From JAGLQA01 sp023135565 (GTDB taxonomy: Bacteria > Acidobacteriota > Aminicenantia > UBA2199), in assembly GCA_030639305.1 (NCBI GenBank), contig DAOWCY010000040.1:1-42297 (forward strand): a stretch of 42,297 bases of DNA. Reading direction: 5' to 3'. Made by a program: the position numbers and the translations under genes. Each line of letters starts with the position of its first letter. Position 1 is the first letter of the stretch. The notes under the pieces were generated by a model. It had not been told where the DNA came from and searched no databases. It was given only the letters and a program-made list of their open reading frames with translations. This document shows, piece after piece, positions 15,730 through 22,830 of the stretch.

Positions 15730-15774
15730 TATAAACTCAACCTGGAAAAAGTGTGGAACCGGGATAATAAATAA
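15730..15774 (+). pseudogene. C-terminal remnant of a TIR-STAND-WD40 relative
   Basis: The codons VYKLNLEKVWNRDNK and a TAA stop match the last residues of the 1438-residue protein at 17241-21557 (VYRKLNLEKVWNLDNK). The 3' flank (TAATAAGAAAGAGAACATTG, then ACATGCCGAT) also matches the flank after 21557. Only this tail survives, fused behind the 42-bp dyad array. Confidence 0.65.
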
Positions 15775-15807
15775 TAAGAAAGAGAACATTGACATGCCGA
15801 TAAAATT

Positions 15808-15871
15808 ATGCCATTACATGGCGGTAATGAACAACATGTTGTCTATATTTCGGGTTCCCACCGTTAGGCGA
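15808..15871 (+). repeat. Dispersed repeat family R2, copy 2
   Basis: ATGCCATTACATGGCGGTAATGAACAACATGTTG (quoted as one unit split at GGCGG) and CGGGTTCCCACCGTTAG match copy 1 at 8913. CATTAC and GTAATG can form a small stem. This copy lacks the T-run and CAAGCTT tail. Confidence 0.6.
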
Positions 15872-15880
15872 ATTTAACAC

Positions 15881-15909
15881 TTGACAAAAAGGTAAAACCA
15901 TTCTATATT
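15881..15909 (+). promoter_or_regulatory. Promoter of the antitoxin-vapC pair
   Basis: TTGACA (15881-15886), 17 bp, TATATT (15904-15909). The transcript would start near 15916, just at the GGAG Shine-Dalgarno. Confidence 0.65.
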
Positions 15910-15925
15910 AAGTGTGGAGAATAAA

Positions 15926-16216
15926 ATGCCACAGAGAAGACTTACAATCGACCTTCCGGAGTCGGCGGACACGCTGCAGCGTGTGTTAAAGATGCTGCTG
16001 CATTACGGCCTCATTTCAAAAAAGAAAGCGGAAACAATCAAACCGAAAAAGACAATAGGTAAATCGATGAAAAAGAGCCGCTGGGCAGCGATTGCCGAAG
16101 AAATGTCGAATGAAAATTTGCTCGGTGATGAACTGGGAGAGGAATTAAGAACATACCTTCATGAATTTCGGGAAGGTTTTACCTTTGCAAACGATCCCGG
16201 GCCAAAAAAAACATGA
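15926..16216 (+). CDS. Antitoxin-like partner of a VapC toxin
   Basis: This 96-residue basic protein starts at ATG 15926 behind GGAG (15916-15919); a GTG at 15914 would add four residues. It begins MPQRRLTIDLPESADTLQ and has a helical middle and an acidic C-terminal part (ENLLGDELGEELRTYLHEFREGF). Its last bases overlap the next start in ATGA. The family is not firmly recognised; the antitoxin role is inferred from size, tight coupling to a PIN-domain gene and its own promoter. Confidence 0.6.
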   Translation: MPQRRLTIDLPESADTLQRVLKMLLHYGLISKKKAETIKPKKTIGKSMKKSRWAAIAEEMSNENLLGDELGEELRTYLHEFREGFTFANDPGPKKT

Positions 16217-16669
16217 GAAGATACCTCCTGGATACTAATATTATTACATATTTAGAAGAAAAAAAATCGCCGTTTCATATGCCTGTAGTTAGCCGGTTAT
16301 CTAAACTCCCGGACGAAAATGAAGTTTATATCTATTTTGACGTTGTATGAATTACAATATGGAATTGCCTGTGTGAAAGATGAACCGGTAAAATACAAAC
16401 GGTTCCTGGCAGTACAAAACTCAGTCAGACGTCGTTTTCCAACGCTCCCCTTATCGGGAAAAGGGGCTGAAATATATGGTGAGATTAAAGCCCTTTATCG
16501 AAAAGATACGGGAATCAAGAACAAACCGATGAAGCAGCATAATGTTGACTTCATCCTTGCCTGCACAGCAGTCGATAATGACCTGATTTTAGTAAGCAAT
16601 GATAATATTTTTCAGAAAATAAAAGAATTATTTCCCGGCCTCCAGGTTGAGAATTGGACATCCATTTAA
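16213..16669 (+). pseudogene. vapC: VapC-type PIN-domain toxin, frameshifted
   Basis: The first frame from ATG 16213 reads MRRYLLDTNIITYLEEKK, with the PIN catalytic Asp in LDTN, and continues to PDENEVYI before hitting a stop at 16348. The second frame supplies SILTLYELQYGIACVKDEP (conserved Glu), then HNVDFILACTAVDNDLILVSND (third and fourth acidic sites) to TAA 16667. The two join perfectly if a two-base CT is missing near 16331-16334. Together they make a normal-length PIN protein of about 150 residues. As read, the toxin is broken; a sequencing error is the alternative. It overlaps the antitoxin stop by four bases. Confidence 0.75.
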
Positions 16670-16699
16670 TCTTGATATAACATTCCTTTTGGTTTTTTT

Positions 16700-16858
16700 G
16701 AGACAGGCAAGAACGTTGCTTTTCTGAGCCACAACAAAAAAGATAAAGCTATCGTAGAAAAAGTTGCCCGGCAACACCTCAAAACCTGCAAGTATCACCA
16801 ATCCAATGTGTACCGCAAACTCAACCTGGAAAAAGTATGGTCCCGGGATAATAAATAA
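16700..16858 (+). pseudogene. Internal-deletion remnant of a TIR-STAND-WD40 relative
   Basis: The frame ETGKNVAFLSHNKKDKAIVEK matches the TIR start of the full gene at 17241. It then jumps, still in frame, to ARQHLKTCKYHQSNVYRKLN and LEKVWSRDNK, its last residues. The junction is at GTAGAAAAA(A/G)TTGCCC: in the intact gene AAAAATTGCCC occurs both in the TIR start (17316-17326) and near the C-terminus (21458-21468), so a deletion between these short repeats explains the remnant. No start codon is left. The 3' flank (GAGAATATTGACATGCCGAT) matches the flanks of the other two copies. Confidence 0.8.
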
Positions 16859-16926
16859 TCAGGCAGAGAATATTGACATGCCGATAAAACTATACTATTA
16901 TAAATAGGTAAAGAGGATTTAATTAA

Positions 16927-17148
16927 ATGTCTAATGTAAAAGAAATTATTTTTTTAGTCGAGGATGATCCCGAAGGTGGTTTCAGTGCAAAGGCCCTGGA
17001 ACACTCTATCTTTACGCAAGCCGATACGAAAAAGGAATTAAAAGCGAATATAATAGACGCCATCGGTTGTCATTTCGATTCACCCGGGGAGACGCCGAAA
17101 ATCGTTAGGCTTCATTTTGTACAAGAGGAAATGTTCGCATATGCCTAA
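16927..17148 (+). CDS. hicB: HicB-family antitoxin
   Basis: This 73-residue protein has the typical start KEIIFLVEDDPEGGFSAKAL and the block HSIFTQADTKKELKANIIDAI, the partial RNase-H-like HicB fold. The start ATG 16927 is preceded by AGAGGA. HicB neutralises the HicA mRNA interferase. The next frame (ATG 17141, overlapping by eight bases) is a HicA N-terminus that stops after 11 codons, so this antitoxin has lost its toxin. Confidence 0.78.
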   Translation: MSNVKEIIFLVEDDPEGGFSAKALEHSIFTQADTKKELKANIIDAIGCHFDSPGETPKIVRLHFVQEEMFAYA

Positions 17149-17151
17149 AAT
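17125..17151 (+). repeat. 27-bp direct repeat, left copy
   Basis: The stretch from GAGGAAATGTTCG to CCTAAAAT at the hicB/hicA junction recurs exactly at 21585-21611, after the giant gene. The pair brackets the TIR-STAND-WD40 gene. Confidence 0.85.
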
Positions 17152-17176
17152 CCCCAGGGATATTCTCAGTCAGTAA
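17141..17176 (+). pseudogene. hicA: hicA 5' fragment (11 codons)
   Basis: ATGCCTAAAATCCCCAGGG encodes MPKIPRD, the standard HicA N-terminus, followed by ILSQ and a TAA stop. A HicA toxin is normally about 65-85 residues with a catalytic His in the middle, which is missing. The break lies 65 bp before the giant TIR gene. Confidence 0.65.
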
Positions 17177-17205
17177 GGGTAAAAAAACTCGAAACCGGAA
17201 ACCGG

Positions 17206-17234
17206 TTGAAATCCCGGTAGACTTCGGTTATAAT
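17206..17234 (+). promoter_or_regulatory. Promoter of the TIR-STAND-WD40 gene, leaderless geometry
   Basis: TTGAAA (17206-17211), 17 bp, TATAAT (17229-17234), six bases, ATG 17241. No Shine-Dalgarno is visible upstream of the ATG. Confidence 0.7.
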
Positions 17235-17240
17235 TATTCC

Positions 17241-20200
17241 ATGGAGAAAAGAACAGGCAGTAAAGTATACCATGCTTTCCTGAGCCACAACAAAAAAGAT
17301 AAAGCTATAGTAGAAAAAATTGCCCTCTGGCTTACCAAAAAAGCCGGTCTTAAGGTATGGCTGGATAAATGGAACCTGATCCCCGGCGACTCCTGGCTGG
17401 ATGATATCGCAAAAGCACTGGACCAATCCCAATGCTGTGTGGTTTTTTTAGGCCCTCACGGTATCAGCGCCTGGCAGCATACAGAGATGCGTTCCGCCGT
17501 GGATTCCCGGGTGTCTGAAAATTCCATGCGCGTCCTGCCCGTACTGCTGCCGAGGGCTGTACGTCCCGGCAGGGAGAGCGAATTGCCCCGGTTTTTACGG
17601 GATCATACCTGGGTTGTTTTCAAGGAAACATGGCAGGAAGAAGAAACGCTGCGCCGGTTGGTATGCGGTATCGAAGGCAAAGAACCCGGCCCCAGTCCAA
17701 TCGAGATTGAGATAGAAGAAGGGGAATGCCCGTTCCGCGGCCTGGAGATATTTCGTGAGCAGGACCGGCGGTTTTTTTTCGGGCGGGAAGTATTGGCGCA
17801 GCGGCTGCTGGCCAAACTGGAACACAGTCGTTTTTTGTGTGTCACCGGGCCTTCGGGCTGTGGTAAGTCTTCGTTGGTGCAGGCCGGGCTGCTGGCTCCG
17901 CTGCGGTGGCAAGCTGAGGCTGTTGTATTTACGCCCCGTTTGCGCCCCGTAGAGGAACTGGCTTTTGCCCTGCACGGAGCCTATACCGGGAAAGACGTCC
18001 CCCCTGCCGAAGATTTATTGGCACGGTTGAATAAACCGGGCAATATGCTTCATTTTTTAGGCAGGGAGATAGTAGACCGGGCGGATGGAAAAGATAAGCT
18101 TCTTATAGTTATCGACCAGTTTGAAGAACTGTTTACCCAGACCGCTGTTGAAGTGGAGCGGCGGCGTTTTATATCGCTGCTGCTGGAAGCGGTGGATGTC
18201 CTGGATGGGCCGGTAACGGTGATATTGACCTTACGTTCCGATTTTATCGGCAAGTGTGCTTATTATAAGGAACTGAATATGTTTGTTATCGATCACCTTG
18301 TGCAGGTGGAACCCATGGGGGAAGCTGAACTGCGGCGGGTGATTGAAGAACCGGCGCGTTTGGTGGGACTGGGCTTCGATGACGGTTTGGTGAACCGGGT
18401 ATTGGCCGATGTAAAGGATGCCCCCGGCGAACTGCCCCTGCTGGAACATGCGCTTTTGGAGCTTTATGAAAATCGGCGCGGGAACCTGTTGACGTCTCAG
18501 GCTTACGATGAGATCGGAGGTATAACCGGCGCCCTGGTGAACCGGGCTGAAGCGGAATACGCTAAACTGGAAAACGAAGAAAAGGAGATCCTGCGCAAAA
18601 TGTTTGTGCTGCGGTTGATCCAGCCCGGAGAGGGGACTGAGGATACCCGGCGCCGCGCTTCCAGGGAGGAACTGCTGGCAGCCGGGGAAACTCCTGAGAA
18701 AGTGGAAAAGGTATTAGATCGCTGGATCAAAGCCCGTTTACTCACCGCGTCGCGGGATGCAGCCCGGGAAAAGGAAATGGTGGACGTGGCTCATGAAGCC
18801 TTGATACGCCGCTGGGACAGGATGGCCGCCTGGATGGCGGAGGATAGGGAAGCGTCGCGCTTGACCGGTGTCCTGCGCCGGGCTGCCCTGGAATGGAAAG
18901 AAGCTGACAGGGACCCGGCTTATCTTTTCCAGGGAGTCCGCCTGTCGCGGATGGAAGGTTTGTTGGAAGCCTTTGCAGCCAATTTGACAGCCGATGAGAT
19001 TGCCTTTGTCCGGGCCGGTGTAGAGCAGCGGGAAGCCGTCGAGAGAGAGAAGGAGCGGCAGCAGCAGAGGGAACTCCAGGCTGCCCAGGCATTAGCATCG
19101 ACATCCCAAAAATTGGCAGCCGCTAATTCCAGGGCAGTCAAGCGAGCCAGGGTAATTATGGCAGTCATAATCCTCGGGCTTTTATCGGTTTTATACCTGC
19201 TCTATAATGTAAATATAAAGGAGAAAAACACCCGAAGACAACTGGCAATTAACTATTGGGACAACAGTCGTTCCGCCAGGGAAAAGGGTGATACGCTTCT
19301 TGCATTCCATCTTTTTGCGGAGGCAGTTAATGTAAACCCTGAGCCTCTGCTGCTCAAGACCCTATTATCCGATATGAATCATCTCTGGAATTGTTATCCA
19401 CCGGTATATATTTTCCAACACAAAGAATTGGGCAAAGACGCTATATTCAATGCCGACGGGACCCGCATCTTGACTTGGGATAACGGTCACACTGCAAGGC
19501 TCTGGGAAACTTCAACTGGAAAAACAATAGGTTCGCCCATGGTACATAAATCTGATGTTATTGGCGCGATATTTAATGCAGACGAGACCCGCATCCTGAC
19601 CTGGAGTGGCGATCTGATGGGATTTTGGGGGACTTCACGTCTATGGGATGCTGCTACCGGCAAACCCATAGGGTCACCCATGGTACATGAAAGAGCTGTC
19701 TTGGGTGCGAGATTCAACGCCAGTGAGACCCGCATCCTGACCTGGAGTGCCGATCTAAATTTTTTCATTGAGGGGATTTTACGTCTATGGGATGCTGCTA
19801 CTGGCAAACCCATAGGTTCCCCCATGGTAAATGGAGGAGTTGTCTTCGGTGCGAGATTTAATTCCGACGAGACCCGCATCCTGACATGCAGTGCCGATAA
19901 CACTGCGCGGCTCTGGGAAACTGCTACCGGCAAACCCATAGGACAGGCAATGGTTCATGGAGATGATGTTTATGAAGCGGTTTTCAATTCCGACGAGACC
20001 CGCATCCTGACATGCAGTGCCGATAACACTGCGCGGCTCTGGGATACTGCCACCGGCAAACCCATAGGGCAGGCAATGGTTCATGGAGATGATGTTTATG
20101 AAGCGGTTTTCAATTCCGACGAGACACTTATCCTGAGCAGAAGTGGTGATGGTACCGCACGGCTTTGGGATGGGGTTACAGGCAAGCCCATAGGTTCGCC

Positions 20201-21557
20201 CATGGTACATGAGGGTGATGTCTATGATGCAATATTCAATGCCGACGGCACCCGCATCCTGACCTGGAGTAGGGATAAGACTGCGCGTCTCTGGGATGGA
20301 ACTACCGGCAAACCCATAGGTTTGCCTATGGTACATAAAGGACATGTTGGTAGCGCAAGATTCAATGCTGATGAAACCCATATCATTACCTGGAGTGGAG
20401 ATAAAACAGCTTGTTTTTGGGCTGTGGCTGCGAATAAACCGGCAAACCTATCCATGTTGAATGAAGGAGGGATTCGTAACGCAGTATTCAATGTTACTGG
20501 AACTCGCATCCTGACTTGGAATGCTGGATATGGCGAGAAAGGCTCCGGGCGTCTCTGGGATGGAGCCACCGGCGAACCTATAGGTTCGCCTATGAGATAC
20601 GGAGCGTTTGCCAGTGAAGCGATATTTAATACAAACGGTACCCGCATCCTGACCTGGAGTGAGGATAATACGGCACGTCTCTGGGATGGGGTTACAGGTA
20701 AACCCATAGGCTTGCCCATGGTACATGAAGGTGATGTCTATGGCGCGCTATTCAATGCCGACGGCACCCGCATCCTGACCAGGAGTATGGGTTGCACCGC
20801 ACGTCTCTGGGATGGGGTTACAGGTAAACCCATAGGCTTGCCCATGGTACATGAAGGTCATGTCAATGGCGCGCTATTCAATTCCGACGGGACCCGTATC
20901 CTGACCTGGAGTTGGGATAACACCGCACGTCTTTGGGATGGAACCACTGGCAAGCCTGTAGGTTCTCCCATGGCGCATAAGGAGACTGTGTGTGGCGCAA
21001 TATTTAATTCCGATGAAACCCGTATCCTGACCTGGAGCAACGATTATACCGTGCGTCTCTGGGATGGGGTTACAGGTAAACCCATAGGCTTGCCCATGGT
21101 ACATGAAGACGATGTTAGTGGCGCAATATTCAATGCGGACGATACCCGCATCTTGACCTGGAGTGACGATAAAACCGCACGCTTCTGGGACAGCACTACC
21201 GGTAAACCAATAGGGGATCCAATGGTACATAAAGATGATGTTATGGGAGCTGCCTTTAACATAGACGAAACCCGTATCCTGACCTGGAGTGGAGACGGCA
21301 CTGCTAAGCTATGGGATGTGGGCGTGGACTGGGACTTTCCCCCGGATAAAATAAAACTCCAGGTGATGGCCCTGACAGCCACGGAACTGGACCCTCTAAC
21401 CAGGGGAATGAAAGTCATAGATCCAGAACGCTGGTATAAAATCCGGGATGAATATATAAAAATTGCCCGCCAACACCTCAAAACATGCAAGTATCCCCAA
21501 TCCAATGTGTACCGCAAACTCAACCTGGAAAAAGTGTGGAACCTGGATAATAAATAA
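17241..21557 (+). CDS. TIR-STAND NTPase-WD40 protein (NLR-like, candidate immune receptor)
   Basis: This 1438-residue protein has four parts. (1) A TIR domain (about 10-140): YHAFLSHNKKDKAIVEKIA, VWLDKW, and SAWQHTEM with Glu82 at the NADase catalytic position. (2) A STAND/nSTAND1 NTPase (about 165-600): CPFRGLEIFREQDRRFFFGRE, P-loop TGPSGCGKSSLV (about 202-212), Walker B LLIVIDQFEELF (about 284-297) and the winged-helix block VDVAHEALIRRWDRM. (3) A charged helix, then a hydrophobic span (RVIMAVIILGLLSVLYLLY, about 637-655) that may anchor it in the membrane. (4) About 15 WD40 repeats of 42 residues (about 735-1360; consensus GAIFNADETRILTWSGD, TARLWD, TGKPIG). The architecture matches bacterial TIR-STAND sensors, in which TIR consumes NAD+ on activation. 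An anti-phage role is inferred. Decayed relatives lie just upstream. Confidence 0.88.
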   Translation: MEKRTGSKVYHAFLSHNKKDKAIVEKIALWLTKKAGLKVWLDKWNLIPGDSWLDDIAKALDQSQCCVVFLGPHGISAWQHTEMRSAVDSRVSENSMRVLPVLLPRAVRPGRESELPRFLRDHTWVVFKETWQEEETLRRLVCGIEGKEPGPSPIEIEIEEGECPFRGLEIFREQDRRFFFGREVLAQRLLAKLEHSRFLCVTGPSGCGKSSLVQAGLLAPLRWQAEAVVFTPRLRPVEELAFALHGAYTGKDVPPAEDLLARLNKPGNMLHFLGREIVDRADGKDKLLIVIDQFEELFTQTAVEVERRRFISLLLEAVDVLDGPVTVILTLRSDFIGKCAYYKELNMFVIDHLVQVEPMGEAELRRVIEEPARLVGLGFDDGLVNRVLADVKDAPGELPLLEHALLELYENRRGNLLTSQAYDEIGGITGALVNRAEAEYAKLENEEKEILRKMFVLRLIQPGEGTEDTRRRASREELLAAGETPEKVEKVLDRWIKARLLTASRDAAREKEMVDVAHEALIRRWDRMAAWMAEDREASRLTGVLRRAALEWKEADRDPAYLFQGVRLSRMEGLLEAFAANLTADEIAFVRAGVEQREAVEREKERQQQRELQAAQALASTSQKLAAANSRAVKRARVIMAVIILGLLSVLYLLYNVNIKEKNTRRQLAINYWDNSRSAREKGDTLLAFHLFAEAVNVNPEPLLLKTLLSDMNHLWNCYPPVYIFQHKELGKDAIFNADGTRILTWDNGHTARLWETSTGKTIGSPMVHKSDVIGAIFNADETRILTWSGDLMGFWGTSRLWDAATGKPIGSPMVHERAVLGARFNASETRILTWSADLNFFIEGILRLWDAATGKPIGSPMVNGGVVFGARFNSDETRILTCSADNTARLWETATGKPIGQAMVHGDDVYEAVFNSDETRILTCSADNTARLWDTATGKPIGQAMVHGDDVYEAVFNSDETLILSRSGDGTARLWDGVTGKPIGSPMVHEGDVYDAIFNADGTRILTWSRDKTARLWDGTTGKPIGLPMVHKGHVGSARFNADETHIITWSGDKTACFWAVAANKPANLSMLNEGGIRNAVFNVTGTRILTWNAGYGEKGSGRLWDGATGEPIGSPMRYGAFASEAIFNTNGTRILTWSEDNTARLWDGVTGKPIGLPMVHEGDVYGALFNADGTRILTRSMGCTARLWDGVTGKPIGLPMVHEGHVNGALFNSDGTRILTWSWDNTARLWDGTTGKPVGSPMAHKETVCGAIFNSDETRILTWSNDYTVRLWDGVTGKPIGLPMVHEDDVSGAIFNADDTRILTWSDDKTARFWDSTTGKPIGDPMVHKDDVMGAAFNIDETRILTWSGDGTAKLWDVGVDWDFPPDKIKLQVMALTATELDPLTRGMKVIDPERWYKIRDEYIKIARQHLKTCKYPQSNVYRKLNLEKVWNLDNK
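19861..20112 (+). repeat. Nearly identical 126-bp WD40 units
   Basis: Unit 19861-19986 and unit 19987-20112 differ at three positions of 126. A third boundary falls at 20113, again 126 bp on. Other WD units of the gene diverge more but share the same period. This points to recent duplication or gene conversion inside the gene. Confidence 0.85.
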
Positions 21558-21584
21558 TAAGGAAGAGAACATTGACATGCCGAT

Positions 21585-21611
21585 GAGGAAATGTTCGCAT
21601 ATGCCTAAAAT
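21585..21611 (+). repeat. 27-bp direct repeat, right copy
   Basis: Identical to 17125-17151. It follows the ACATGCCGAT flank shared by all TIR-gene tails and corresponds to the end of hicB and start of hicA, after which the sequence diverges (MPKIIQKEGSG then stop). It looks like the scar of a deleted hicBA pair. Confidence 0.85.
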
Positions 21612-21632
21612 AATACAAAAAGAAGGCAGTGG

Positions 21633-21661
21633 TTGAAAAAAAAAATAAAATTGTGTAAAAT
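21633..21661 (+). promoter_or_regulatory. Promoter with leaderless geometry
   Basis: TTGAAA (21633-21638), 17 bp, TAAAAT (21656-21661), six bases, ATG 21668. Confidence 0.6.
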
Positions 21662-21667
21662 ATATGT

Positions 21668-22015
21668 ATGGTACATTTAATCGAGGATAAAATCGCCGCG
21701 ATCAATAAGCTTTGCCGAAAGCACAAAGTAAGACAACTATATCTTTTCGGTTCCGCTTGTACCCCAAAGTTTAACGAAGAGAGCGATATAGATTTTTTGA
21801 TTTCTTTCGATGGCGTCCCGCTCCTGGATTATGCCGATAATTTTTTCGATTTGCAAGAAGCATTGCAGGGACTGCTAAATCGAAAGGTAGACCTGCTCGT
21901 TGAAAAGTCTATCCAAAATCCTTACTTAAAAAACACCGTAGAGAAGACGAAGGAATTAGTTTATTATAGTCAAACACTTACCGAAATTGGAACAAGAAGT
22001 TACAGCGCTTCTTAA
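21668..22015 (+). CDS. MNT-domain nucleotidyltransferase (orphan MntA-like)
   Basis: This 115-residue protein has the minimal nucleotidyltransferase motif YLFGSACTPKFNEESDIDFLI (GSx10DxD) with a third acidic site in KVDLLVE. In toxin-antitoxin systems this is the antitoxin for a HEPN/HepT RNase, but no HEPN gene follows; the next gene is on the opposite strand. The promoter has the leaderless spacing. The C-terminus is somewhat longer than in the mntA at 8077. It may be solitary or the survivor of a broken pair. Confidence 0.8.
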   Translation: MVHLIEDKIAAINKLCRKHKVRQLYLFGSACTPKFNEESDIDFLISFDGVPLLDYADNFFDLQEALQGLLNRKVDLLVEKSIQNPYLKNTVEKTKELVYYSQTLTEIGTRSYSAS

Positions 22016-22135
22016 TTCATAAACCGGACAGGCCGATTTTTATAACTTCCAGGAAATTTTAGTATAGTACACGCTCTTTTAATATAGGCTAAAATAACGG
22101 GCTGCGATTAGTCGATAATGGCGCTGCTAAAAGAA

Positions 22136-22450
22136 TCAGACCAGGAAGCGGTTTAGTTCCTCGTACTTTTGCTTCCATTCTTCGAAGGAATTAAAAAATT
22201 CCTGCCATAAAGCCAATTCGTCCCATTCAGCGAATATATCTTCTTCGCCGTTGATAATTTTGTCTTTGAAACCCTTGAAGTCGAGGCCGTATTTCTCCTC
22301 CATCTCGACACACCGGGTCCTGAAATAATCCATTTTGTTTAATGCTTTATGCAGCATTATGTTAGTTATTTCAGCATCCGAAAATCTAACCCCTACTTGC
22401 CCGGGTAATTGCACCTTTAAGTTTAAGTTATTACGAACACTTTCTGCCAT
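22136..22450 (-). CDS. Small acidic protein, possible antitoxin-type, unknown
   Basis: The start is ATG 22450, preceded by GGAG with an 8-base spacer; an upstream ATG at 22498 lacks one. The 104-residue product has an N-terminal strand-like region (NNLNLKVQLPGQVGVRF) and an acidic helical C-terminus with EEKYGLDFKGFKDKI and EWDELALWQEFFNSFEEWK. The KYG-xx-F ... W-E pattern recalls small antitoxin-like proteins, and the fragment at 27523-27699 has a similar layout. No toxin partner is adjacent. The function is unknown. Confidence 0.5.
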   Translation of the reverse strand: MAESVRNNLNLKVQLPGQVGVRFSDAEITNIMLHKALNKMDYFRTRCVEMEEKYGLDFKGFKDKIINGEEDIFAEWDELALWQEFFNSFEEWKQKYEELNRFLV

Positions 22451-22549
22451 GTTGTTAGCTCCAAATTTGATTGTACCACTAAAAAAAAAAATATTCAAAC
22501 TTTTTTTTTATTTTTTTTCTAAACTCTTGCCTGGTGCGGAATGCGGAAG

Positions 22550-22587
22550 GCTGAATGCCGGTAAGTGTTCAACTTTCGGCATTCAGC
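22550..22587. repeat. Perfect hairpin, 11-bp stem
   Basis: GCTGAATGCCG pairs with CGGCATTCAGC across the loop GTAAGTGTTCAACTTT. The same loop string begins the hairpin at 10855. Confidence 0.55.
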
Positions 22588-22597
22588 ACTCTGAGGG

Positions 22598-22665
22598 ACT
22601 TGCCGCCGGCGACCCTGCCGGGGGCCAAACTTTTGAAAAAGTTTGATCAAAACTTTTGTTGAGCG
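22598..22665 (-). repeat. Palindromic repeat, module A (reverse orientation)
   Basis: GCCGCCGGCGACCCTGCCGG, then CAAACTTTTGAAAAAGTTTG and ATCAAAACTTTTGTT. This is the reverse complement of the copy at 7955-8015 with small changes. Confidence 0.75.
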
Positions 22666-22750
22666 ATAGTCGGGCGTGAACGGAAAATGAACTGCATGAG
22701 ATAATTTTTTCCAGAACTGGATTAGGACTTCCTTTGCGCTTTTAAATAAT

Positions 22751-22773
22751 CGCTAATTATGATAAAATTAGCG
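22751..22773. promoter_or_regulatory. Dyad CGCTAATT-N7-AATTAGCG upstream of the LegB-like gene
   Basis: Perfect 8-bp arms surround ATGATAA, and the loop with its flank gives a TATGAT/TAAAAT-like -10. It lies about 58 bp before ATG 22831, so it may be an operator over the promoter of the nucleotide-sugar genes. Confidence 0.4.
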
Positions 22774-22830
22774 TTACTGAAAAACTCTGCTGTGATAGGC
22801 GGTTTTTGAAACTAAATTGGAGAAAAAAAC

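Noticed and set aside
19487..21523. Several long reverse-strand frames through the WD40 region
   Set aside because: They are antisense to a clearly coding repeat; their repetitive content mirrors the WD40 units and they have no start signals or family motifs.
17125..21611. Phage or integrative-element attachment sites bounding the TIR gene
   Set aside because: The 27-bp repeat lies within hicB/hicA coding sequence, and no integrase or tRNA is present; duplication followed by deletion explains it better.
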